64,000 bases of DNA from Selenomonas sp. AE3005 (GCF_000686945.1 NZ_JMME01000007.1:62001-126000), one strand, 5' to 3'. Counted from the stretch's first letter, positions 1 through 7,911 are shown. Program-made: numbers and translations. The notes: generated from the letters alone by a model not told the origin.

Positions 1-1558
1 CGGCCTCGGCATTGTTGGCCGCGATGAGTTTGCGCTGAAAGCTCAGCACCCGCCGATAGACAAAAGCCGTAATCAGGCACCAGACGAGCCAGATTACCAT
101 GGCCGCCGCCGTGAGCTTGACGCTGTACCAGCACATGAGGATAAGGCTCCAAAAAGAGAACACCGTATTAAAGACAGCGCTCACAAAATTACCGCTGACC
201 ACATCTTTTACGGCCTCAATGCCGCGCATACGGCTGGCCAGTTCTCCCGTGGTAAACTGATGGAAAAACTTAAGCGGCAAGGTCAGGAGCCGTCCCCACA
301 AGGCCGCCTCCACGGCCATATTCAGGTGGAGACTGATACGCATAACCGCCACTGTCCGAATCATGGTCAGTGCCGCCATGGTAAAACTGGTCACCATCAT
401 CACCTGCGTGACCGTCACCAGCCCTTCCCTGTCCAGAATGGGCAGTATATCCTGAAAGATGGTTTCCGTAATAACAGGGCTGACCAAAGGAATAAGCCCG
501 GCAAAGAAACTCACCAGGAGGATTGTCCGATAGTCCGCCTTCCAGCACTGCTGAAACATAAAGCGCATTAAATCCATGATTTTGAGCTTGCGCCGGGGAA
601 AACCTGCATAGCAGATAAAGGCGTCTTTATCCAATTGGGCAGCCTGCTCTGCGGTCAGACGTATCCCCTGGGGATTTTTTCTCGTCACCAGCTTATATAG
701 ACCAGGCCGCTCCGGAATAAGCGCCGCAATCTCCTTGTCCGCCCCATAGTAGGCAATGAATACGCCCGTGTCATTTTTATGCCAGCCAGTCTCATCGAGC
801 CGCACGAGCCGCAGCTGCACATTGGCCTTTTGCGCCAGCCGCCGCAGCAGGGACAGGGAATCCAGCTTTTTGGCAATATCAGGAGATAAATTGATATCCG
901 CCTCCTGCATCGACAAGGCTTTCATCACGAGTTTCAGAATAAAAATATTTTCTTCTACCGCCTTGCCCCCCTGCTCGGTGCTGCTCTCCTCGTAATATAT
1001 TTCGTCCTCCCCCAGCAGGTTGCTGATGGCATTTTTCACCAGCCAGTTTTTCTGTCTGGCAATGATTTCCTGCCGCCGGCGCAGCCGCTTGTCCGCTGAC
1101 AAAAAGCGCATGCCCTGCAGCATGGTAAAAATCTGCTGATGCCGCTTGAATTCTTTCAGCAATTCCTGCGTGCTGGCTGTCCCTGCCGGAAACATTTCCC
1201 CCTGCGGCCACAGGACGAGCATATCATCTCCCAGAGCCGCCAGCCGGTTGAGCCAGCTGATTTTTCCGAGCGCCATAAACCAGGCCTGCATAAGCGGCTG
1301 CAATTCCTGCGGCGCCGTCCCGGCAAAAGTTTTTTCCGTCAGCGAGCTATCTGTCACAGCATAAATAAGGATATCCATTTCGCCAAACTCGTCCATTGAC
1401 GGAAAAATCGCCTGCCCGGCCTCAATTTTCAGCAAATAAGCCTGCCGATAATGGCGTTCGTCCCGGGTAACGGCATAAACTTCCACCTGTCCGGCTGTAA
1501 GCACCAGAAAACTATCTTCACTTGTCAGCTGCCAGCGCCGGCCTGCCTGTAATTCCAT
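1..1558 (-). CDS. NHLM/NHLP-type peptide export ABC transporter, permease/ATPase subunit without peptidase (partial, 3' end outside window)
   Basis: Reads on the minus strand from ATG at 1558 to the window edge without a stop (519 codons seen). The first ~330 residues are a soluble, Glu/Leu-rich regulatory region starting MELQAGRRWQLTSEDSF; after that come hydrophobic segments of an ABC exporter membrane domain (around YRTILLVSFFAGLIPLV, then FTTGELASRM, an exporter-type coupling motif). The ATPase domain would lie off the window. A long N-terminal extension in place of a C39 peptidase, next to a C39 exporter and an HlyD protein, is the layout of the second ABC subunit of NHLM-type export systems. 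It lies 28 bases downstream of the C39 exporter gene, so is probably in the same operon. Family call is by architecture and remembered similarity. Confidence 0.8.
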   Translation of the reverse strand, partial: MELQAGRRWQLTSEDSFLVLTAGQVEVYAVTRDERHYRQAYLLKIEAGQAIFPSMDEFGEMDILIYAVTDSSLTEKTFAGTAPQELQPLMQAWFMALGKISWLNRLAALGDDMLVLWPQGEMFPAGTASTQELLKEFKRHQQIFTMLQGMRFLSADKRLRRRQEIIARQKNWLVKNAISNLLGEDEIYYEESSTEQGGKAVEENIFILKLVMKALSMQEADINLSPDIAKKLDSLSLLRRLAQKANVQLRLVRLDETGWHKNDTGVFIAYYGADKEIAALIPERPGLYKLVTRKNPQGIRLTAEQAAQLDKDAFICYAGFPRRKLKIMDLMRFMFQQCWKADYRTILLVSFFAGLIPLVSPVITETIFQDILPILDREGLVTVTQVMMVTSFTMAALTMIRTVAVMRISLHLNMAVEAALWGRLLTLPLKFFHQFTTGELASRMRGIEAVKDVVSGNFVSAVFNTVFSFWSLILMCWYSVKLTAAAMVIWLVWCLITAFVYRRVLSFQRKLIAANNAEA

Positions 1559-1586
1559 ACCATCACAACCCACAATCTCTTATCTA

Positions 1587-3797
1587 TCACTTGCTGCTAT
1601 GTTCCTCAATCAAACGGCGGTAAGGCCCATCCTGTGCCATCATATCCCGATGACGGCCGCGTTCCACTATCCGGCCGTGTTCCAAGACGATAATCTCATC
1701 TGCGTCCCGAATGGTGGACAGCCGATGGGCGATAATCACGCAGGCACAGCCCCGGTGACGGATATTTTCCAGTACCTTTTCCTCCGTAATGGGGTCCAGG
1801 GCGCTGGTGGCCTCGTCCAGTACCAGCAGGGAAGGATTCACGGCCAGAGCCCGGGCAATTTCGAGCCGCTGCCGCTGGCCGCCGCTGAAGTTGTTGCCGC
1901 CTTCCGAAACCATAGCCTCATAGCCGCCCTCGAGCTGCAGGATATCTTCGTGAATACAGGCGTCCTTGGCCGCCCGGACAATATCACTTTGCCGCAGGGA
2001 ACGGTCAAACAGGGCAATGTTTTCCCCAACCGTACCGGTAATCTGGAAAACGTCCTGGTCCACAGCTGCCAGCGAAGTCACAATTACACTGCGCGGCACC
2101 TGCCGCCGGGGCGTGCCGTCGAGCAGCACCTGACCGCCCCATTCCTCGTACAGGCCGGTAATAACCTTGGCCACCGTGGATTTACCGCTGCCCGAGGCGC
2201 CGACAATCGCTGTCCAGTGCCCCGGCTTTAAATGCATGTTAAAGTCCTGCAGCAGGGGCGGTTCCAGCGGACTATAGCCAAAGCTGACCGCCTTTAACTC
2301 CAGCTCCCCTGACAGCCGGCCTTGAATTTTGGCCGCCACCGGCGCATTTTCCGGCGGATAATTAAGGGAATCCACCTCATAACAGCGCACATCATTGAGG
2401 CGCTGCATCTGCATTTCCGTTGTCTGCAGGCTGCTATAGAGGCCCGTCAGTTTGCCCACCGGTGCCTGAAAGCTGCCCATCAAATGCTGAAAGGCCACAA
2501 ACATACCGGCAGTCATGGCCCCGTCCATAATGGAAAAGCCGCCGAAGGTCATAATCAACGCCCCGTTGAGCCCGGACAGCAGCGTGGGCAATGTGGTCAC
2601 CGACAGCGACCACAGCTGGGTTTCCTGCGTGCCGCGCAGCACCTTGGCCCGGTAGCCGGCCCATTTCATAAAGAAATCACCCTCGTTGCCGTTGGCCTTG
2701 AGGCTGTCAATCATGGACAGCCCATTTATCGCTGTACCATATTCCTTGCCGGCGTCCTGCTGAATCCGCATGGCTAAATCCGTCAAGTGACGCCTGGTCA
2801 GCATCATCACGGCAATATTTACCACCATAAACGCGATGCCGATAGCCGTCAGCAGGACGTTATACTGCAGGAGCAATAAGAGGAAAAACAACGCCACAAA
2901 GGCATCGAGCACTGCCGTCGCCGCACTGCCGGACAAGACGCCGGCCACGGACTCATTCATCGAAATGCGCCCGGCCACCTCTGCGGCATAGCGCTGATGA
3001 AAAAAATGCATGGGCAGGCGCAGCAAATGCCAGAAAAAACTGGACGAATCCGCCAGTGTCAGCTTGCGCTGCCAACGGGTGAGCAGCACCGCCCGGAGCC
3101 AGGTCAGCACCGCTGACACGACAAAAGACAGCGTCATGGCTACGCAGAGATTAGGCATCCAATCCCGGTGCTTGCCTGTGAGAATATCGTCCAAAAAGAC
3201 CTGACTGAATACCGGTGATGCCAGTCCCGGCACAATCATGAACAGCCCCAGCAGGATAAGAAACATCATGCCCCACTTATCCTTCCAGAGCTTGACGGCC
3301 ACGGCTTTAAAGACATTATAGCGATGGCCTGCCGGTTTAAACTTGGCTGACGGTCTGACAGTCAGGGCAATGCCCGTATACGAGGTAACAAACTCCGACC
3401 ACGGCACCGTACGCCGCCCCATGGCCGGGTCATTTAGGTAAACCGTATCCCCCACAATTCCTTCCAGCACAAGGAAATGATTAAACTCCCAGTGAATAAT
3501 CAGGGGATAATCCTGTTCTTCCCGAAGGCTCTCCGCCTCCCAGCGATAGCCATGTACTTCGCAGCCGCGGGCCATGGCCGCACGCATCACGTTGCTGGCC
3601 TTGCTGCCATCGCGGTTTACACCGCACTCGGCGCGCAGTTTTTCCAAAGGAACCCACAGGCCATAATGAGCCAGTATCATGGCCAAAGCCGCTGCCCCAC
3701 ATTCCGTTGCCTCCATCTGCAGGACAGTGGGCACTTTTACCCGGGCGCCGGACTTATGCCATAATTTCTGTAAAAATTCCCTTACCATCTGACTCAC
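1587..3797 (-). CDS. C39 peptidase-containing peptide export ABC transporter (NHLM-type)
   Basis: 736 aa. N-terminal C39 cysteine peptidase (residues ~20-150): PTVLQMEATECGAAAL holds the catalytic Cys and HWEFNHFLVLEG the catalytic His, followed by a conserved DPA motif. Then a six-helix exporter domain (~165-450) and an ATPase domain with Walker A GASGSGKST, signature FSGGQRQR, Walker B LLVLDEATSALD and the switch His in IIAHRLS. Such proteins cut double-glycine leaders and export the released peptide. The four precursors with VSGG/VAGG leaders at 4.9-6.1 kb are the obvious substrates. Start overlaps the preceding HlyD gene by 4 bases, showing tight coupling. All catalytic motifs look intact. 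Confidence 0.95.
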   Translation of the reverse strand: MSQMVREFLQKLWHKSGARVKVPTVLQMEATECGAAALAMILAHYGLWVPLEKLRAECGVNRDGSKASNVMRAAMARGCEVHGYRWEAESLREEQDYPLIIHWEFNHFLVLEGIVGDTVYLNDPAMGRRTVPWSEFVTSYTGIALTVRPSAKFKPAGHRYNVFKAVAVKLWKDKWGMMFLILLGLFMIVPGLASPVFSQVFLDDILTGKHRDWMPNLCVAMTLSFVVSAVLTWLRAVLLTRWQRKLTLADSSSFFWHLLRLPMHFFHQRYAAEVAGRISMNESVAGVLSGSAATAVLDAFVALFFLLLLLQYNVLLTAIGIAFMVVNIAVMMLTRRHLTDLAMRIQQDAGKEYGTAINGLSMIDSLKANGNEGDFFMKWAGYRAKVLRGTQETQLWSLSVTTLPTLLSGLNGALIMTFGGFSIMDGAMTAGMFVAFQHLMGSFQAPVGKLTGLYSSLQTTEMQMQRLNDVRCYEVDSLNYPPENAPVAAKIQGRLSGELELKAVSFGYSPLEPPLLQDFNMHLKPGHWTAIVGASGSGKSTVAKVITGLYEEWGGQVLLDGTPRRQVPRSVIVTSLAAVDQDVFQITGTVGENIALFDRSLRQSDIVRAAKDACIHEDILQLEGGYEAMVSEGGNNFSGGQRQRLEIARALAVNPSLLVLDEATSALDPITEEKVLENIRHRGCACVIIAHRLSTIRDADEIIVLEHGRIVERGRHRDMMAQDGPYRRLIEEHSSK

Positions 3798-4753
3798 CTG
3801 TTACGCAGCCACTGGCTGATTTTATAGAATACCTTTTCAATGGGGGGCCGCCGCTCGATAATCACCGAACCGGTGCAGAAACTCCCGGCGGTAACAGGCT
3901 TATGTTCACCTACAAATGACGTCCAGAGATACCCGGACGGATTGTTTTCATCCTTCACCAGCACAAAAGTTATCTCCACTACAGCGCCCTGACCGCTGGA
4001 CAAGAGCCACTTGGCCAGTTCCGGATTACTGACCTTTTCCTGTATGGACTGCAGCGGCACCGGGTAATTCGACACCGTCCGCACCACACCGATAAGACTG
4101 CCGGACTCCTGCACATCCACCCCATTGGGAACCAGCTGTATTGTCTGCCCCGGTTCAATGCGCTTGCCCTTGTCCACGGGAACGTACATTACGCCGGTCA
4201 GGTCACTGCGCTTTTTCGTCAGGCGCACGGAACAAAGCGGGGTACCACTGCTAATGACACTGCCCTTGCGTATCATCACATCCTCGACAATCCCATCGTA
4301 ATCACTGATGACATCCCGGGATACCCCCTGCTGATAAAGCTTGGCCTTATACTGATAAACCCTGTCCGCCGTATCTTTCATGCTCGACGCCAGCTGGGGG
4401 CCATACTGGGCCATATTGGTATCGGCAGATTGCTGTGGCTGTTCCAGCTCGGCAATCAAATCCCCTTTTTGAATGGTTGATCCCTTACGCACATAAACAT
4501 GGGCAATTTTTCCCCCGGCCACATGCGTAACGGTAGTCACACCGCCGGAATCCAGAATCATTCCCTTGCCATCGGCCCGCACGGTGAACGAACCAAAAAT
4601 TGACCACAAAATTACGGAAATGAGCAGCAATCCCACCGCTACCAGTGACATCCAGCCGATGGGCGTGGTTATGGGCAAAAGCATATCCAGCCTGTCAGGC
4701 GAGCGCAGTTTATCCAGTGCCGCCCTGCTAAAAATTTTGCTGCCATCTGCCAT
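3794..4753 (-). CDS. HlyD-family membrane fusion protein of the peptide exporter
   Basis: 319 aa with one N-terminal membrane segment (about residues 32-54, PIGWMSLVAVGLLLISVILW) and a periplasmic part containing a biotinyl-lipoyl-like beta domain (VRADGKGMILDSGGVTTVTH...GGKIAHVYVRKGSTIQKGDLIAELE). It is shorter than classical HlyD because the alpha hairpin is reduced, as is usual for NHLM-type secretion proteins. It would join the inner-membrane ABC exporter to an outer-membrane channel; no TolC-like gene is in the window. Its stop overlaps the C39 exporter start. A terminator (4811-4840) separates it from the upstream peptide genes. Confidence 0.88.
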   Translation of the reverse strand: MADGSKIFSRAALDKLRSPDRLDMLLPITTPIGWMSLVAVGLLLISVILWSIFGSFTVRADGKGMILDSGGVTTVTHVAGGKIAHVYVRKGSTIQKGDLIAELEQPQQSADTNMAQYGPQLASSMKDTADRVYQYKAKLYQQGVSRDVISDYDGIVEDVMIRKGSVISSGTPLCSVRLTKKRSDLTGVMYVPVDKGKRIEPGQTIQLVPNGVDVQESGSLIGVVRTVSNYPVPLQSIQEKVSNPELAKWLLSSGQGAVVEITFVLVKDENNPSGYLWTSFVGEHKPVTAGSFCTGSVIIERRPPIEKVFYKISQWLRNR

Positions 4754-4810
4754 AACCGATTATCCCCCCACATTAAAATTTTGTTCATTTTGGGATTATA
4801 TTCGACAAAT

Positions 4811-4840
4811 AAAGAAAAAAACCTGCCAATAATCGGCAGG
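4811..4840 (-). terminator. Intrinsic terminator between peptide genes and exporter genes
   Basis: CCTGCC-aataatc-GGCAGG stem on the minus strand followed by a run of seven T residues. It lies after the last peptide gene and before the HlyD gene, so it probably limits read-through and makes peptide mRNA more abundant than exporter mRNA. Confidence 0.8.
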
Positions 4841-4868
4841 CAGTTCCCTATCTGTTTGAAAGTTATTC

Positions 4869-5213
4869 TTAAGGCGTAACGTTCATGCCACCTTCATTTT
4901 TATTGTTGCCGTTCTGGCTATTCTGCTGAACGCCGCTGTTGTTGGAGTTATTCTGCATATAGCCCGGCCCCGGCGCAGGTGTGGTCTGAAGGGGATTCGT
5001 GCCGCCATTGCTGTCCCCGCTGCCGCCTGTGCTGACAGCGGCGCCGCCACCATCGCTGCTGCCCCCGCCGCCACCGCCACCGGAAACCATGTCATATACG
5101 ATGCCGGGTACACCTGTTGTGGTATATTTAACTACGTCTTTAAACCAATTGCCGCCAGAAACCTGCGCTAAATCTTTAGCCTTGAGTTCGTTTCTCTCAT
5201 CTTTACCGGTCAT
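4869..5213 (-). CDS. Double-glycine leader peptide precursor, Gly/Ser/Asn-rich (114 aa)
   Basis: Starts MTGKDERNELKAKDLAQVSGG: a short charged leader ending in Gly-Gly at residue 21, fitting C39 cleavage. The mature part is low-complexity, with a seven-Gly run and a Ser/Gly tract, then the 16-residue motif QNNSNNSGVQQNSQNG and the tail NKNEGGMNVTP. It shares leader and motif with the three genes upstream. ATG at 5213 is 6 bases after a GGGGGG ribosome site. No lanthionine-type or radical SAM modification enzyme is nearby and the core has no Cys, so an unmodified secreted peptide is likely. Function unknown: bacteriocin, pheromone or surface peptide are all possible. Confidence 0.75.
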   Translation of the reverse strand: MTGKDERNELKAKDLAQVSGGNWFKDVVKYTTTGVPGIVYDMVSGGGGGGGSSDGGGAAVSTGGSGDSNGGTNPLQTTPAPGPGYMQNNSNNSGVQQNSQNGNNKNEGGMNVTP

Positions 5214-5234
5214 TTTAATCCCCCCCTCACTATA

Positions 5235-5480
5235 TCAATTGATGTTGTAGACGCTGCCGTCCCCGCCATTATCGATGTCAACCGGTGAGCCGATATCTAC
5301 CGATCCAGTGTTATTGGACACCTCATTTACCTGCGAGATATGGCTTTTATTATTAATATCGCCATGTTGCGTGTTCTGCTGGGCACCACTGTTGTCCGAA
5401 TTATTCTGCTGGTTGTTTTCTGCCCCGCCTGCCACTTTTGACAGGTTTTCCATTTCCAGTTCCTGCTTTTCTTCCTTCAT
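5235..5480 (-). CDS. Double-glycine leader peptide precursor, Asn/Asp-rich (81 aa)
   Basis: MKEEKQELEMENLSKVAGG leader with Gly-Gly at residues 18-19, then the shared motif QNNSDNSGAQQNTQHG immediately after the cleavage site, then an Asn/Ser/Val/Asp-rich stretch (VSNNTGSVDIGSPVDIDNGG) that has the alternating look of beta strands. Unlike its three neighbours the motif is near the front of the mature part. The gene lies 21 bases upstream of the 114-aa precursor and 21 bases downstream of the 88-aa one, in the same operon. No Cys. Function unknown; likely substrate of the C39 exporter. Confidence 0.75.
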   Translation of the reverse strand: MKEEKQELEMENLSKVAGGAENNQQNNSDNSGAQQNTQHGDINNKSHISQVNEVSNNTGSVDIGSPVDIDNGGDGSVYNIN

Positions 5481-5501
5481 GGCCTGTCCCTGTCCTTTCG
5501 C

Positions 5502-5768
5502 TTACTTGGGATTGACTACCAAACCGCCTGTATTCTCAATGTTACCGTTCTGGGTATTCTGCTGGGCACCGCTGTTATTGGAGTTATTCTGCTGATTTGC
5601 GGGGGTAGTATTGGCCGGAGCTGACTGTCCACTGCCGGAATCATCTTTGCCACCGGAATCCATCAGCTTGTCTACCACCTCAGTTACCACCGGAATTACC
5701 TGCTCCCAACCGCCGCCGGAGACCTTTTCCATCTTCTCAGTGCTGAGTTCCTGCTTGTTGTCCTTCAT
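5502..5768 (-). CDS. Double-glycine leader peptide precursor (88 aa)
   Basis: Start chosen at ATG 5768 because AAAGGGG lies 6 bases upstream; a longer frame to 5798 would swallow this ribosome site. Leader MKDNKQELSTEKMEKVSGG, then a mixed segment (WEQVIPVVTEVVDKLMDSGG) that could form one amphipathic helix, a Ser/Gly/Pro linker, and the motif QNNSNNSGAQQNTQNG followed by NIENTGGLVVNPK. Probable exported peptide of the neighbouring C39 transporter. Activity unknown. Confidence 0.78.
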   Translation of the reverse strand: MKDNKQELSTEKMEKVSGGGWEQVIPVVTEVVDKLMDSGGKDDSGSGQSAPANTTPANQQNNSNNSGAQQNTQNGNIENTGGLVVNPK

Positions 5769-5849
5769 TTTAAAAACCCCTTTCTTTTTTTTAATCATTC
5801 TTGATTTTGCTTATATATACGATTGAGTATATTGCCTATTACATAGTTT

Positions 5850-6128
5850 TTATTTTTTTTTGACGTTCATACCGCCCGTATTCTCGCAGTCACCATTCTG
5901 GGTATTTTGCTGGGCGCCACTGTTGTTGCTGTTGTCCTGATAATAGCCCGTCCCCGGTTCATTCGCCGGTCCTTCCACCGGCCCTGAGCTGAACGCTGTC
6001 ATAGGTCCAATTTTGACGTTAAGCTGATCACTAATATCCTCGATAGGAATTGTTTCTAACTCCTCGCCGCCAGAAACATGCGCTAAATCTCTTTCCTGCA
6101 GTTCGAGTTTTTTATCTTTACCCGTCAT
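5850..6128 (-). CDS. Double-glycine leader peptide precursor (92 aa)
   Basis: Start chosen at ATG 6128 (AAAGGTGGGG 6 bases upstream; MTGKDKK matches the MTGKDER start of the 114-aa paralogue). Leader MTGKDKKLELQERDLAHVSGG, an acidic middle (EELETIPIEDISDQLNV), Pro/Gly linker, then QDNSNNSGAQQNTQNG and the tail DCENTGGMNVKKK. The single Cys is in the tail. First peptide gene of the array, about 90 bases after the adaptor gene. The near-identical leader and motif of this and the 114-aa gene indicate duplication with divergence of the middle segment. Confidence 0.78.
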   Translation of the reverse strand: MTGKDKKLELQERDLAHVSGGEELETIPIEDISDQLNVKIGPMTAFSSGPVEGPANEPGTGYYQDNSNNSGAQQNTQNGDCENTGGMNVKKK

Positions 6129-6218
6129 TTTAATCCCCACCTTTCTTTATGTTGTTTGTATTTTGTATTTGCCTATACATACGCTTGATTTCGCCAACTA
6201 TTACAAGAGCTGCAAAAA

Positions 6219-7400
6219 TTAGTTTTCTTCCAGCGTGAGTTCCACTTCCGTGCCGGCTGTCACTCCTTCAGTATCGGAGGTGATGACGATGTCCCCCGCC
6301 TGCAGCCCGGAAATGATTTCAATATATGTACCGTTGGTTATGCCTGTTTTCACATCACGGAATCCCAGACTTCCATCGGATTCCACGACTGCCACCCGCT
6401 CATGTGATTCATCGGTAAAGGCCGCCACCGGCACCGCCAGGCACTTGCGTGCCGCATTGGCATGGAGCCGTACCTTCCGATAGGTTCCCGGTTCCAAAAG
6501 CCCCACGCGGTTGTCCACCTGCCAGATTACCTGCCGTACCGTTGCCGGTTCAGCCAGGTCCGGCGTTATTTTTATCACCATGGCCGAAAAAATCTGGTCC
6601 TCTCCCATATTGCCCACGGAATAATTCGCACCATAAGGTTTGGGCAGGGCCTCGCCGCCCAGTACAGACGTACCAGCGTCAATAGTCAGACTTACAGGCT
6701 GGCCGATTACCATGCGCTTTGCCTGCTCGTCCACCACGGGAGACGTGAAATAGAGCTTGCTGAAATCCCCCACCAACGCCACAGGCGTACCAGCTGTCAC
6801 ATAAGCACCTTCACTCTGGTAAAGGCGCAACACCTCCCCATCAATGGAGGACATCACCATCTGCCGCGACTGGCGCATAAGCAGCTGTTCCCGCTGGGCC
6901 GTCAAATTATCCATTCGCGCCTGGGCAGCCTTGTAGGCTGCTGCCGCCTCATCATATTTTTCCAGCGAAATAGCATGGTATTCCACCAGCTGACTGTAAC
7001 GGTTATAGGAATTACGCGCCTTCAGCAGCTGCGCCTCAGCCTCCATTATATCGCTGTCGGCCTGCTTGATTTTTAAAGGAATGTCCTCATCCACCAGCTG
7101 CAGTATGGGCTTGCCTGCCGTCACCATGCCATGTTTTTCCACAAACACCTGGGTGATGCGCCCATTTTCCCTGGCGATTACATCGGCCATATCATCGCAA
7201 TAGAAATTCGCCAGTTCCAGCTCCACATAGGGCTGGATTTCCCGTTCCTGAACCACCGCGCCATTAAGGGGCAGGCGCAGGTTTTCCATACGCTGCTCGA
7301 TTTCGTTTTCCCCACGCTGGTTCAGGTACACGCCGTAGCCTAACAGCCCCACAATAACCATAATAATAATGCCGACACCCAAGTAAAAATACGTTTTCAT
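6219..7400 (-). CDS. HlyD/RND-type periplasmic adaptor protein
   Basis: 393 aa. Start set at ATG 7400, 8 bases after a GGAG site; an upstream TTG at 7415 would overlap that site. N-terminal membrane anchor (YLGVGIIIMVIVGLLGYGVYL), two halves of a lipoyl-like domain (IARENGRITQVFVEKHGMVTAGKPILQLVDED and SSIDGEVLRLYQSEGAYVTAGTPVALVGD) around a long coiled-coil hairpin (~100-180), then beta-barrel and membrane-proximal domains. It heads the peptide operon, so the locus has two adaptors: this long one and the short HlyD protein. It may bridge to the outer membrane. No RND pump or MacB-type permease is adjacent. Confidence 0.85.
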   Translation of the reverse strand: MKTYFYLGVGIIIMVIVGLLGYGVYLNQRGENEIEQRMENLRLPLNGAVVQEREIQPYVELELANFYCDDMADVIARENGRITQVFVEKHGMVTAGKPILQLVDEDIPLKIKQADSDIMEAEAQLLKARNSYNRYSQLVEYHAISLEKYDEAAAAYKAAQARMDNLTAQREQLLMRQSRQMVMSSIDGEVLRLYQSEGAYVTAGTPVALVGDFSKLYFTSPVVDEQAKRMVIGQPVSLTIDAGTSVLGGEALPKPYGANYSVGNMGEDQIFSAMVIKITPDLAEPATVRQVIWQVDNRVGLLEPGTYRKVRLHANAARKCLAVPVAAFTDESHERVAVVESDGSLGFRDVKTGITNGTYIEIISGLQAGDIVITSDTEGVTAGTEVELTLEEN

Positions 7401-7467
7401 AAAAAAATTCTCCAAACTTCCCTAAAAAATTTTACAAATCTTGTAATATCCTGTCCGCTCCCTCGTA

Positions 7468-7476
7468 TGTTATAAT
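7468..7476 (+). promoter_or_regulatory. Extended -10 promoter of the 58-aa peptide gene
   Basis: TGTTATAAT at 7468-7476 is an extended -10 element (TGn-TATAAT), 30 bases before the ATG and followed by a consensus AGGAGG. No good -35 is seen, which suits an extended -10 promoter or an activator-dependent one. Confidence 0.6.
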
Positions 7477-7506
7477 AGAATAAAGATAACACAGGAGGTA
7501 GACATC

Positions 7507-7683
7507 ATGAATATTGAAAAACAGCTACAGGAAACGGACTTCTCCCGTTTTAGCAAAGTAAAAGACAGCCTCAAGGACCACCTCCACGAGATGCGCAGCC
7601 AGAAACAGGAGCTGTCCTGGAATGAACTGGATACTCTCGCTGCAGCCGGCGGGCCTAATCCCTATAAGCCCTTAAAGCCTTAA
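7507..7683 (+). CDS. Small double-glycine-type precursor peptide (58 aa), divergent from the export operon
   Basis: ATG at 7507 preceded by AGGAGG with 7-8 base spacing, TAA at 7681-7683. The protein has a long basic/acidic helical leader with the segment QELSWNELDTLAAAGG, which resembles the LSxxELDxVAGG end of double-glycine leaders. After Gly-Gly only PNPYKPLKP remains, a nine-residue Pro/Lys peptide. Strong ribosome site, promoter and a dedicated terminator support a real gene despite its size. It is transcribed away from the adaptor and peptide operon. A nine-residue product would fit a signalling peptide better than a pore-forming bacteriocin, but this is inference. Confidence 0.7.
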   Translation: MNIEKQLQETDFSRFSKVKDSLKDHLHEMRSQKQELSWNELDTLAAAGGPNPYKPLKP

Positions 7684-7726
7684 GACTATAATTTATAATT
7701 CAACAGCCAACACCCTAATACCTGCA

Positions 7727-7765
7727 AAAAAAAAGCTGACATGTCGAATGACAAGTCAGCTTTTT
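7727..7765. terminator. Bidirectional intrinsic terminator
   Basis: AAAGCTGAC ... GTCAGCTTT hairpin flanked by an A-run on the left and TTTTT on the right; ends the 58-aa peptide transcript. Confidence 0.8.
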
Positions 7766-7769
7766 GTCG

Positions 7770-7908
7770 TTATAACGCCGTTGTTCCAGTTTTGCCATAG
7801 GCAAAACTTCCTCTTGGCGTTTCAACGAGGCGGGAGATATGCTCGCCGCCTGTTTTGGTATTCGTGCCCCCACCTGCTGAGGTGGGGGACATTTTCTTGC
7901 CTCGTTAT
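7770..7908. repeat. Dispersed structured repeat, copy 1 (139 bp)
   Basis: Begins TTATAACGCC and ends GCCTCGTTAT, so its ends are imperfect inverted repeats. It contains AGTTTTGCC-ata-GGCAAAACT inside AACGCC/GGCGTT arms, a GGCGGGAG/CTCGCCGCC hairpin and a CCCCCACC-tgctga-GGTGGGGG hairpin. Nearly identical to 36716-36855 in the same orientation and related to 55030-55161 in the opposite orientation. It ends three bases from the stop codon of the transporter gene. Confidence 0.85.
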
Positions 7909-7911
7909 TGA

